DNA from: a bacterium
GTDB taxonomy: Bacteria; Cyanobacteriota; Vampirovibrionia; Gastranaerophilales; Gastranaerophilaceae
DNA: 35,857 nt
Direction: 5' to 3'
Assembly: GCA_017512405.1 (NCBI GenBank)
Contig: JAFWGJ010000086.1
Span: 1 to 35,857 of the forward strand
This document shows, one piece after another, positions 26,435 to 33,112 of this stretch. Within the stretch, counting starts at the first letter, position 1. Every line of letters begins with the position of its first letter. A program made the translations under genes and the position numbers. The notes below the pieces were generated by a model that had not been told where the DNA came from, did no database searches, and saw only the letters and a list, made by a program, of their open reading frames with translations.

Positions 26435-26458
26435 ATATTTGTAAATATTTACAAATAT
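26435..26458. promoter_or_regulatory. Perfect 24-bp palindrome upstream of the pilin promoter
   Basis: Half site ATATTTGTAAAT followed directly by its exact reverse complement. The centre lies about 61-62 bases upstream of the predicted pilin transcript start, the classic distance for an upstream-binding activator. The protein that binds is unknown. Confidence 0.55.
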
Positions 26459-26463
26459 ATTGG

Positions 26464-26491
26464 ATAAAAAAAAACACTCATTTGTGAGTGT
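26464..26491 (-). terminator. Intrinsic terminator of a minus-strand small RNA
   Basis: ACACTCA-CAAA-TGAGTGT read on the minus strand (26474-26491) followed by nine T. It faces no annotated gene end: transcripts arriving here must start inside the 26492-26779 gap. It also insulates the pilin promoter. Confidence 0.85.
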
Positions 26492-26546
26492 ATATTTTCT
26501 GCATCCTAATGGTCTCTTTTTAGTGTTTATTATTTTAGGAGTTTAT

Positions 26547-26714
26547 ATGTTGGGTAAATGTTGTATATTATTTAGTGTTAAGTCTACACTATTTAATGCA
26601 CAAGTTCATTATCGCACAGATTTTATTTTATGTCAACTTTTTCTTTTTATTGATTTTACAAGATTTGTTCACAATATTGTTATTAGTGTCTTTTTGACAC
26701 TTTACAAAAGTTAA
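26547..26714 (+). CDS. Possible 55-residue hydrophobic small protein (doubtful)
   Basis: An ATG at 26547 has AGGA six bases upstream and opens a 55-codon frame that is Phe/Leu/Ile/Cys-rich (for example LCQLFLFIDFTRF, IVISVFLTLYKS). I do not recognise it. The minus-strand small RNA covers its ribosome-binding site and 5' end, as in type I toxin-antitoxin pairs. Against it: T-rich intergenic DNA yields such frames by chance, and I see no clear plus-strand promoter. Real status is uncertain. Confidence 0.2.
   Translation: MLGKCCILFSVKSTLFNAQVHYRTDFILCQLFLFIDFTRFVHNIVISVFLTLYKS
26571..26590. promoter_or_regulatory. AGTG-N9-CACT motif, site 1
   Basis: TTTAGTGTTAAGTCTACACT. The core AGTG-N9-CACT spans 26573-26589 and lies about 12-28 bases downstream of the predicted small-RNA start. 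It matches a site at 34983-35002 at 17 of 20 positions. In RNA it also forms the 5' hairpin of the small RNA. Confidence 0.45.
26608..26636 (-). promoter_or_regulatory. Promoter of the minus-strand small RNA
   Basis: On the minus strand TTGACA (26631-26636), 17 bases, GATAAT (26608-26613): a perfect -35, optimal spacing and a five-of-six -10 match. Predicted start about 26601. Confidence 0.8.
26685..26701. promoter_or_regulatory. AGTG-N9-CACT motif, site 2
   Basis: AGTGTC-TTTTT-GACACT, the same 17-bp AGTG-N9-CACT architecture as sites 1 and 3. It lies about 84-100 bases upstream of the small-RNA start and about 80-95 upstream of the ruvC start. As RNA it would be a hairpin, but no T run follows it, so it is not a good terminator. 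Confidence 0.4.
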
Positions 26715-26744
26715 CAACTACCATTCTTTTAATTTTGTTAATTC

Positions 26745-26773
26745 TTTGCATTCATAAAAAACACTGCTATAAT
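26745..26773 (+). promoter_or_regulatory. ruvC promoter, extended -10, leaderless
   Basis: TTTGCA (26745-26750), 17 bases, TATAAT (26768-26773) preceded by TGC. The -10 ends six bases before the ATG, so the transcript should start at or next to the start codon. No ribosome-binding site is present. Confidence 0.7.
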
Positions 26774-26779
26774 ATCGTT

Positions 26780-27265
26780 ATGAAGATATTGGGTATAGAT
26801 CCTGGGATGGCAATTGTCGGTTATAGTGTTGTCGATGTTATCGGCGACAAGTTTTCATTGATTACATCAGGTTCTGTTCAAACCAATAAAGCTTCTTCCG
26901 AAGCATCCAGACTATATGAAATTTTTCGGGATATTTCGGTTATAATTGATAAATACAAACCTGATATTGCGTCGGTTGAAAAGCTTTTCTACTTCCGTAA
27001 TCAAACTACAATTATTCCGGTTGCACAGGCAAGAGGCGTTATAATCATGGCTCTTGAAAAGTATTCAATACCGGTATTTGAATATACACCAATGGAAGTT
27101 AAGCAAGTTTTGACAGGATTTGGCAGGGCTGATAAAAAACAGGTTGAACAAATGGTTAAAATTGCACTCGGATGCGATAATTTACCTAAACTTGACGATA
27201 CTATTGATTCTATTGCTATTGCAATATGTCATACAAGAAAAAATTTAGAACTTATAACTAATTAG
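26780..27265 (+). CDS. ruvC: Holliday junction resolvase RuvC
   Basis: A 161-residue protein starting MKILGIDPGMAIVGYSVVD, the standard RuvC opening with catalytic D7. The other acidic residues are E67 (SVEKLFYF) and D140/D143 (DDTIDSIAIAICH). RGVIIMAL and GFGRADKKQVEQMV are also typical. It cuts Holliday junctions symmetrically during recombination repair. I start at 26780; a frame 15 codons longer upstream would run through the promoter. ruvA and ruvB are not in the window. The next gene follows after 11 bases. Confidence 0.97.
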   Translation: MKILGIDPGMAIVGYSVVDVIGDKFSLITSGSVQTNKASSEASRLYEIFRDISVIIDKYKPDIASVEKLFYFRNQTTIIPVAQARGVIIMALEKYSIPVFEYTPMEVKQVLTGFGRADKKQVEQMVKIALGCDNLPKLDDTIDSIAIAICHTRKNLELITN

Positions 27266-27276
27266 AGGACACATAT

Positions 27277-27765
27277 ATGATTAATGAACTTTTACTTAAA
27301 CAAATAGCTATTTTAAGTGCACTTGCAGGCGGAGTACTCGGATTTTTAACAATATTCCCATTTATTAATATTTTTTCAATAACAATTTTGGTAATTTGTC
27401 TTGCGGCATGTATTTTAGTTTACATGAAACGTGAAAACTTAATTGGAATATTTGACATGAAAGAAGGTGCTATTTTAGGCGCAGTTGTTGGATTTGTATC
27501 ATTTTTAGCGGCATCAATAATTTATGTCCCTTGCGATATAATTTTAGGATTAATACCACTTGCATCATTCAAATCACATTTTATTATGAGATTTTTCTTT
27601 AACAGCTTCGGAAGTATAGTTGTTATGTTTATGCTTATATTCTTTTTGGCACTATTAAGCGCATTAATGAATGCTTTTGCGGGACTTGCAACATCTTATG
27701 TTTATGAAATTTTGACAGGTCTTAAAAAAGAAAGTAATGAAAGCTTTAATTTAGAAATAAAATAA
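27277..27765 (+). CDS. Four-helix membrane protein, unknown function
   Basis: A 162-residue protein with about four transmembrane helices (near residues 9-25, 29-48, 65-90 and 110-145) and a short hydrophilic tail. I do not recognise a family; the general look is of a DUF4199- or YIP1-like membrane protein, but no motif settles it. It lies between ruvC (11 bases) and mtnA (15 bases), so it is probably in the same transcript. GAGG occurs about nine bases before the ATG. Confidence 0.65.
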   Translation: MINELLLKQIAILSALAGGVLGFLTIFPFINIFSITILVICLAACILVYMKRENLIGIFDMKEGAILGAVVGFVSFLAASIIYVPCDIILGLIPLASFKSHFIMRFFFNSFGSIVVMFMLIFFLALLSALMNAFAGLATSYVYEILTGLKKESNESFNLEIK

Positions 27766-27780
27766 TAGAAAGGTATACAA

Positions 27781-28857
27781 ATGACTTTTGAATCAAAAAT
27801 AAGACCTATTCAATGGGTAAACGGAGTTTCAAGAATGCTTGACCAAACAGTAATTCCTTATGAATACAAATATATTGACGTTACAACAGGTCAACAAATG
27901 TTTGATGCAATAAAAACAATGATTGTCAGAGGTGCACCGGCAATAGGCATTGCAGGAGCTCACGGAGTTGTTTTGTATGCACAGGAGCTTGAAAAACAGA
28001 ATTTACCTTTTGAAGAATTCAAAAAACAATTAATTGAAAAAGCAGATTATATGGCAACTTCAAGACCTACTGCCGTTAATTTAATGTGGGCATGCAAACA
28101 ACAAAGAGATATTATTGAAAAATCAAATTCTGATATAAAAACTCTAATAAAAGAATTAACTAAAAAAGCAATTGAAATAGAATTAGACGATATTGAAAGA
28201 TGTAAAAAGATAGGCGATAACGGAGCCGAAGTCGTTCCAAAGGGTGCTACAATCCTGACACATTGCAATGCCGGAGCATTAGCAACAGGAGGTTATGGAA
28301 CAGCTTTAGGAGTTGTTCGTTCGGCTTATGACAAAGATAACACCGTACAAGTATTTGCAGATGAAACAAGACCTCGTCAACAAGGTGCAAGACTTACAAC
28401 ATTTGAACTTGCTATGGATGGCATTCCGGTAACACTTATTACAGACGGAATGTGTTCTTACTTTATGAGCAAAGGCATGATAGATATGGTTTGTGTAGGT
28501 GCTGACAGAATTGCTGCAAACGGCGATACCGCAAATAAAATAGGAACTTACACCGTTGCAATTTCTGCAAAATATCACAATATTCCGTTTTATATTGCAG
28601 CTCCGCTTTCAACAATTGATACCAACATTAAGTCAGGTAAAGAAATACCTATTGAGGAACGTTCTCACGAAGAAGTAACACACATTAACGGAAAAATTAT
28701 CTGTTCTGATAAAGTAAAAGTAATTAATCCGGGATTTGACGTAACTCCAAACGAACTTATTGCAGGAATTATAACCGAAGTCGGAATTTTAAGGGCACCA
28801 TACGAAGAATCTATTAAAAAAGCGTTTGAAACACACCAAAAACTTTTGTTACAATAA
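27781..28857 (+). CDS. mtnA: S-methyl-5-thioribose-1-phosphate isomerase
   Basis: A 358-residue protein of the eIF2B-like superfamily. The MtnA-specific residues are present: C162 in THCNAGALATGGYGTA and D242 in CVGADRIAANGDTANKIGTY, with DETRPRQQGARLT between them and VRGAPAIGIAGAHG near the N-terminus. It isomerises methylthioribose-1-phosphate to methylthioribulose-1-phosphate in methionine salvage. No other salvage gene is in the window. AAAGG precedes the ATG. The promoter of the downstream structured RNA lies within its last 11 codons. Confidence 0.95.
   Translation: MTFESKIRPIQWVNGVSRMLDQTVIPYEYKYIDVTTGQQMFDAIKTMIVRGAPAIGIAGAHGVVLYAQELEKQNLPFEEFKKQLIEKADYMATSRPTAVNLMWACKQQRDIIEKSNSDIKTLIKELTKKAIEIELDDIERCKKIGDNGAEVVPKGATILTHCNAGALATGGYGTALGVVRSAYDKDNTVQVFADETRPRQQGARLTTFELAMDGIPVTLITDGMCSYFMSKGMIDMVCVGADRIAANGDTANKIGTYTVAISAKYHNIPFYIAAPLSTIDTNIKSGKEIPIEERSHEEVTHINGKIICSDKVKVINPGFDVTPNELIAGIITEVGILRAPYEESIKKAFETHQKLLLQ
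28826..28855 (+). promoter_or_regulatory. Promoter of the structured RNA inside the 3' end of mtnA
   Basis: TTGAAA (28826-28831), 18 bases, TACAAT (28850-28855). The predicted start, about 28861-28863, falls where the base composition changes and where the proposed closing stem begins. Confidence 0.6.
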
Positions 28858-28858
28858 C

Positions 28859-29101
28859 TTCATGTTTTTATGATGTTCGTTATACGCCATCATGTGCGTG
28901 GAATATTATTAATATAAGGCATGCCCGCAGACAGATATGGTCGACAAGACCGAGTATACGATTAATTATTCATATCGATATTACAGATGACTGCCTAAGA
29001 AATAAAAGAGCTTGCCTGAGTGCCATAGTGCAGCAGAAGATATGTTATTTGCGCATCCTAAAGTCAAATCAAGCGATTTAGCTAATCCTATTCCTCATGG
29101 A
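28859..29101 (+). ncRNA. Candidate structured RNA of about 240 nt, class unidentified (6S RNA is one possibility)
   Basis: The gap between two convergent genes is visibly richer in G+C than its surroundings and has no ORF. Helices found by eye are: closing stem TTCATG/CATGGA (28859-28864 with 29096-29101); hairpin ATGATG/CATCAT (28870-28893); alternative long-range helix ATGTGCG/TGCGCAT (28892-28898 with 29050-29056); GGTC-GACAA-GACC (28939-28951); AAATC-AAGC-GATTT (29066-29079). A promoter lies directly upstream on the plus strand. A riboswitch or leader is ruled out because neither neighbour is downstream. I see no RNase P, tmRNA or SRP RNA core. The size and long closed-rod layout would suit 6S RNA, but I cannot confirm it. 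Confidence 0.6.
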
Positions 29102-29102
29102 T

Positions 29103-29480
29103 TTAGAATTTTTGATAGACTGTATCGTCGTTAGCAATTACCGATTTTGGAACATAGTCTGTTCCAAGGTCTTCTGCTACACTTTTTATCTGCATAGAAC
29201 CCGAAACAATAATTATTTTGGTTTTATAATACTGTTTTAAAAGTTGTATTTGTTCTACAAGCCATTCACCTGCAAATTTTGGTGCAAAATCGTACTCCAT
29301 AGATAAATCAGTAATTATTACATCATAAGGATTATTTATATAATTATAAACCCAATCATAAGCTTCACGGGCAGAGTAAGCTCTGTCTATTTCTATTTCG
29401 TCGCCGTACAGAGCTTTTAAATTATTGTAATGATAATTATTCCAGCTTTGAGAATCGTCGACTATAAGATAGTGCTTCAT
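29103..29480 (-). CDS. Stand-alone receiver-domain protein
   Basis: A 125-residue CheY-like receiver with no output domain. Visible are the acidic pair D8-D9, phospho-acceptor D58 (VIITDLSME), S93 in the switch position (IVSGS) and K112 (VPKS). The ATG overlaps the cyclase stop by four bases (ATGA), so it is translated with the cyclase and probably works with it or with its signal. The segment after D58 (EYDFAPKFAGEW) is longer than in typical CheY. No kinase is adjacent. Confidence 0.88.
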   Translation of the reverse strand: MKHYLIVDDSQSWNNYHYNNLKALYGDEIEIDRAYSAREAYDWVYNYINNPYDVIITDLSMEYDFAPKFAGEWLVEQIQLLKQYYKTKIIIVSGSMQIKSVAEDLGTDYVPKSVIANDDTVYQKF

Positions 29481-31420
29481 TTTGTAAGCCTCAAAACTTC
29501 GTAAATATTCATTTTCTTTTCTTTACCACGAATTTTAACCTCGGAAATTTTGATTACATCCGCAATACCTCTTACATGTTCGTAAGTTGATGAACTTATT
29601 AAAAATTGTGTTTTATAAACTTTGTTATAACTTTCAATACGGCTTGCAAGATTTACCATATCACCGATAACTGTATATTCAAGACGTTTTTCAGAGCCTA
29701 TATTTCCGACAAAAGCTTCGCCTGTATTAATTCCGACACCTATTTCGATTTTTGGTTTACCTTCTTCTATCCATTTTTTCTGAAGTTCCTGAACTTTCAG
29801 CAACATTGCATTCGCACATTTAACGGCATTTACAGCATGGTCTTTATCCTGAATAGGTTCACCAAAAATCGCCATTATGGCATCCCCGATAAATTTATTG
29901 ATAACACCGTTATAACTGCTGATTATAGGTTCAAGGGCGGTAAAATATTCGTTTAATATAACAGAAATTTCGTCCGGTTCCAATTTTTCACTCATTGACG
30001 TAAAACCTCTGATATCTGCAAAAAGAACTGTAACGTCGGCCTTTTTTCCGCCAAGTTTTACGTTATCAATATTACTTACAACATTTTCCATAATGTCTTG
30101 AGAAATATATTTACCCATTGCATCTTTAATTTTTTCTTTATTTCTTGACTCAACAATAAATTTCCATGAATATCCGAAAATCATTGTTACCATCTGCAAA
30201 GCAATAGGCGTAATAACGGGAACTGCAAAATCAAGTTTGTAAGCTAATACTGACATAAAGATATAGCCTAAAACCAAAAGAACCATAACCCCAAGTCCAG
30301 CTATAAGGGAAAATCTGGCTACTATTATAAATGCCGCAACTACAAGAATTAAATTAAGCAAAAATTCTTGATTTGCAGTAACTGAACGAACAACTTGGTT
30401 ATGAATTAAATTATCCAAATTTGTTGCCTGAATATCAACACCCGGATGCTTATTGTGCATAGGAGTCGGCGCAGCATCCTCTAAACCCAACCCCTGAGCT
30501 TTTGCATTTGCACCTACATATACAATTTTATTATCAAAGCTTTTTGGGTCGATTTTAGGCTTTTTACCGGCTTTAATTGCATCTATTGAATCCAAAATAT
30601 CCACAGCAGAATAAGTTCTGTGAGTATAATCGGAATTTTTGTAATTTTTATAAAAATGCAGGAAGTTACAAATTCCTCCCCAGCGTCTGTGATATTTTAT
30701 TTTAATTTCTTCATCACCGCTTATAATAAGGTGAGTTTTTGTAAGTTTTATTTCTTTTGTGTTATTTAAATAGGCAAACATTCTCAATCCCAATGAAGGA
30801 TAGTAATTACCTTTATAATAAATAAGCTGAGGGATATCCTTTATATAACCGTCTATTGGATGCGTGAACACTTTTACACATCCAACTCTTTTTAAAGCGT
30901 TAAAATACCCGTCAGGGTATCTTGAAAGACTGTTATAACGAGGTCTTTCCTGAGGTTTAAACTCCGTATTTATTGGATAACCAAATTTTGCTTCGAACTT
31001 CTTATCATATAACTTTCCGCTTTCAACATCTGGGTAATTTCCGTTAAGTAGACTAAAACCACCAACAAAGTTATCAATATCCTTGACGGTATTATAAAGC
31101 TGTAAATCAGATGCCGGATTATTAGCATCAGGAGTTGTCAAAACAGCATCAAAGCCGATAATTTTGGCATTTGCATAATGACCTAAATATTCAAAAATTT
31201 TAGCATATAAATCTCTGCTCCAAGGCCACCTGTATCTTTCAATTGATTCATCATCAATAACAATCAAAACTATACCATCAGAACCTTTTTGACTTGCAAC
31301 AAAATTTCTTACCATCAGGTTATATACACCCGGTTCAAAAAAACTGCTAAAAATTATATAAGCAACGAATATTATTATCGCAAATGAAATAAATATAAAT
31401 AATGATTTTAATTTTTTCAT
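29477..31420 (-). CDS. CHASE2-domain class III adenylate cyclase
   Basis: A 647-residue protein. A first helix (about 5-24) leads to an extracytoplasmic CHASE2 sensor (about 35-335), then three helices (about 350-425), a short linker and the cyclase domain (about 455-640). Catalytic residues are intact: metal Asp D469 (LFADIRGFT) and D513 (KFIGDAIMAIFG), N590 and R594 (VNLASR). The purine-selecting pair is K509 and T583 (YTVIGD), the Lys/Thr combination of class IIIb adenylate cyclases. It should make cAMP in response to an outside or membrane signal. No cAMP-binding regulator is in this window. Confidence 0.93.
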   Translation of the reverse strand: MKKLKSLFIFISFAIIIFVAYIIFSSFFEPGVYNLMVRNFVASQKGSDGIVLIVIDDESIERYRWPWSRDLYAKIFEYLGHYANAKIIGFDAVLTTPDANNPASDLQLYNTVKDIDNFVGGFSLLNGNYPDVESGKLYDKKFEAKFGYPINTEFKPQERPRYNSLSRYPDGYFNALKRVGCVKVFTHPIDGYIKDIPQLIYYKGNYYPSLGLRMFAYLNNTKEIKLTKTHLIISGDEEIKIKYHRRWGGICNFLHFYKNYKNSDYTHRTYSAVDILDSIDAIKAGKKPKIDPKSFDNKIVYVGANAKAQGLGLEDAAPTPMHNKHPGVDIQATNLDNLIHNQVVRSVTANQEFLLNLILVVAAFIIVARFSLIAGLGVMVLLVLGYIFMSVLAYKLDFAVPVITPIALQMVTMIFGYSWKFIVESRNKEKIKDAMGKYISQDIMENVVSNIDNVKLGGKKADVTVLFADIRGFTSMSEKLEPDEISVILNEYFTALEPIISSYNGVINKFIGDAIMAIFGEPIQDKDHAVNAVKCANAMLLKVQELQKKWIEEGKPKIEIGVGINTGEAFVGNIGSEKRLEYTVIGDMVNLASRIESYNKVYKTQFLISSSTYEHVRGIADVIKISEVKIRGKEKKMNIYEVLRLTK

Positions 31421-31451
31421 AAAAATCCTTTTATTTTATAGTTTTATTTCA

Positions 31452-31460
31452 TGATATAAT
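31452..31460 (+). promoter_or_regulatory. Extended -10 promoter TGATATAAT for the aldolase-csaB operon
   Basis: TG-A-TATAAT (hexamer 31455-31460) lies 25 bases before the aldolase ATG in the 65-base divergent gap; AAGGA provides the ribosome-binding site. The -35 region is only T-rich. Confidence 0.6.
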
Positions 31461-31485
31461 AAAAACGGTAAAAAAGGATATTGTT

Positions 31486-32094
31486 ATGAATAAAAATGTA
31501 ATGGATTTAATTGAAGAAGAAAAAATTTACCCGATTGTCAGAAGCAATGATATGCAAAAATCAATTGACATAGCGCACGCTCTTATTGAAGGCGGAATAA
31601 AGGTAATGGAAATCGTTGTTGAAAATCCGTCATTGTACGAAGTAATCGACGAAATATCAAAAGATGCTGTTGTATGCGCAGGCGGTATAATTACCCAACA
31701 GCAAGCAGAACAGGCTATTGAAAGCGGTGCAAAATTATTTTCATCTCCTGTTTACAAAATGAATTTGATAAAAATTTCAAAAAACAGAAGAATGCCTTTT
31801 ATTGCCGGTGCATCGACCCCAAACGAAGCTTATGAAGCTTGGCAGGCAAGAGTATCTTTAATAAAAATATTTCCTGTTACAGCCTTAGGCGGTGTACAAT
31901 ATATTCAAGATATACTTAGACCTATGCCGTTTTTAAATATTATGCCAATGGGACATATTAAACTTGCAGAAGTTCCCGCATATATAAATGCCGGAGCTAA
32001 ATCAGTAGGTGTCGGCAGAGATTTCTATGATAATTTGTCATATAATGAAATTACAAAACGTGCAAAAGATATTTTAAATACCATAAAGGCATAG
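31486..32094 (+). CDS. KDPG/KHG aldolase family protein
   Basis: A 202-residue class I aldolase of the Eda family. Visible are IYPIVRSNDMQKSIDIA at the N-terminus, catalytic-base candidate E42 (MEIVVENPS), AGGIITQQQAEQAIESGAK, ASTPNEAYEAW and the Schiff-base lysine K127 in SLIKIFPVTALGG. The phosphate loop reads PMGHI where Eda has PTGGI. It probably cleaves 2-keto-3-deoxy-6-phosphogluconate or a related 2-keto acid to pyruvate plus an aldehyde. The csaB start follows its stop after one base, so they are co-translated; a link between pyruvate production and wall pyruvylation is conceivable but unproven. Confidence 0.88.
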   Translation: MNKNVMDLIEEEKIYPIVRSNDMQKSIDIAHALIEGGIKVMEIVVENPSLYEVIDEISKDAVVCAGGIITQQQAEQAIESGAKLFSSPVYKMNLIKISKNRRMPFIAGASTPNEAYEAWQARVSLIKIFPVTALGGVQYIQDILRPMPFLNIMPMGHIKLAEVPAYINAGAKSVGVGRDFYDNLSYNEITKRAKDILNTIKA

Positions 32095-32095
32095 T

Positions 32096-33112
32096 ATGAG
32101 TAAAAAAGTTGTAATATCCGGCTATTACGGAGCCGATAATTTCGGAGATGAAGCAATTTTAGAAACTCTCATACAAAGACTTAAAAATTTTAATGCCGAA
32201 ATTACCGTATTTTCTACAAATCCTGATAAAACAAAAAAAATTCATAATGTAAATTCTGTTAAAAGCTTTGATTTAGGAAAATTAATCAGCACAATTGCCA
32301 AATCTGATATATTGATATCAGGAGGAGGAAGCCTTTTGCAGGATGCAACAAGCTTAAAAAGTTTATTTTATTACCTTTTTGTAATTTTTGTAGCTCAATT
32401 TTTTAAAAAAGATGTTATAATTTTTGCCCAAGGAATAGGTCCTATATCAAATAAAATCGGAGAAACTTTTACAAAAAGTATACTAAAAAAATGTAAATGG
32501 GTAAGTGTAAGAGATGATAAAAGCTTATTCTTACTTAGAGGCTGGGGAATAAAAACAGAACTTGTATGCGATCCTTTATTTGACATTGAAATTACGGGTT
32601 CCCAACCGGAAAATAGAGTAGGTGTACAACTAAGAAGTTTTAAAACATTATCCGAAAAATTACTTATAACACTTGCTAATCGTATTGCTATTGATTTTCC
32701 TAATAAAGAGATTGAAATATATTCTTTTCAAGACAGTAACGATTTGGAAGTTTGCAAACATTTTGAAAACCTTTTACTTTCTGTAAATCCTAATATTAAA
32801 ACAAATTTAATTTATGGAAAGACACCAAAAGAAATCATAAAATTAATGGCTAACCTTGAATATATGATAGCAATGCGTTTTCATGCAATTTTAATTGCCC
32901 TTAAATACGGAATAAAAACTCTTGCGATAAACTATGACTACAAAGTCGAAAATATAGCAAATGATGCTAATATTCCCGCATTATCCATGAATGTAACAGA
33001 AAACTACGGATATATATTTAACAGACTAAAAAATTTAGACCACAGAGCATTACTCGACTGGGTTAATAAGAAAAAATTTAACTGGGAAGTTTTTGACCTT
33101 TTAATGCACTAA
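32096..33112 (+). CDS. csaB: Polysaccharide pyruvyl transferase CsaB
   Basis: A 338-residue protein with the family opening VVISGYYGADNFGDEAILE, then DILISGGGSLLQDATS, the FAQGIGPISNKIG loop, WVSVRDDKS, and near the C-terminus AMRFHAILIALKYGIKTLAINYDYKV. CsaB adds ketal-linked pyruvate from phosphoenolpyruvate onto a secondary wall polysaccharide, which then serves as anchor for SLH-domain proteins. No SLH protein is in the window. The gene follows the aldolase by one base and its 3' end overlaps the convergent small gene by 12 bases. Confidence 0.93.
   Translation: MSKKVVISGYYGADNFGDEAILETLIQRLKNFNAEITVFSTNPDKTKKIHNVNSVKSFDLGKLISTIAKSDILISGGGSLLQDATSLKSLFYYLFVIFVAQFFKKDVIIFAQGIGPISNKIGETFTKSILKKCKWVSVRDDKSLFLLRGWGIKTELVCDPLFDIEITGSQPENRVGVQLRSFKTLSEKLLITLANRIAIDFPNKEIEIYSFQDSNDLEVCKHFENLLLSVNPNIKTNLIYGKTPKEIIKLMANLEYMIAMRFHAILIALKYGIKTLAINYDYKVENIANDANIPALSMNVTENYGYIFNRLKNLDHRALLDWVNKKKFNWEVFDLLMH

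Larger units (their letters stand above)
26464..26601 (-). ncRNA. Candidate small RNA upstream of the pilin gene, about 138 nt
   Basis: A near-consensus promoter (26608-26636) and an intrinsic terminator (26474-26491) on the same strand bracket about 138 bases with no plausible protein. The predicted RNA has a 5' hairpin TAGTGT/ACACTA, an A-rich unpaired middle with ACUCCU, and the terminator stem. The ACUCCU stretch can pair with Shine-Dalgarno sequences, including that of the pilin mRNA. An eight-codon ORF (26505 to 26479) lies just before the terminator, with AGG too close to its ATG to be convincing. It could be a trans-acting RNA, an antisense RNA to the plus-strand ORF at 26547, or both. 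Confidence 0.6.

Noticed and set aside
26460-26546. Upstream extension of the 55-codon plus-strand frame (84 codons in total)
   Set aside because: It begins at a TTG inside the A run of the minus-strand terminator and has no ribosome-binding site. Only the shorter ATG at 26547 is worth considering.
28859-29101. tmRNA, RNase P RNA, SRP RNA or a riboswitch in the mtnA-receiver gap
   Set aside because: No tag-peptide frame, no RNase P or SRP conserved cores, and no gene downstream on either strand for a riboswitch to control.
29606-29956. A 116-codon plus-strand frame opposite the adenylate cyclase domain
   Set aside because: It is antisense to a well-conserved catalytic domain, has biased Phe/Ile/Thr content and no recognisable motif; a shadow of the real gene.
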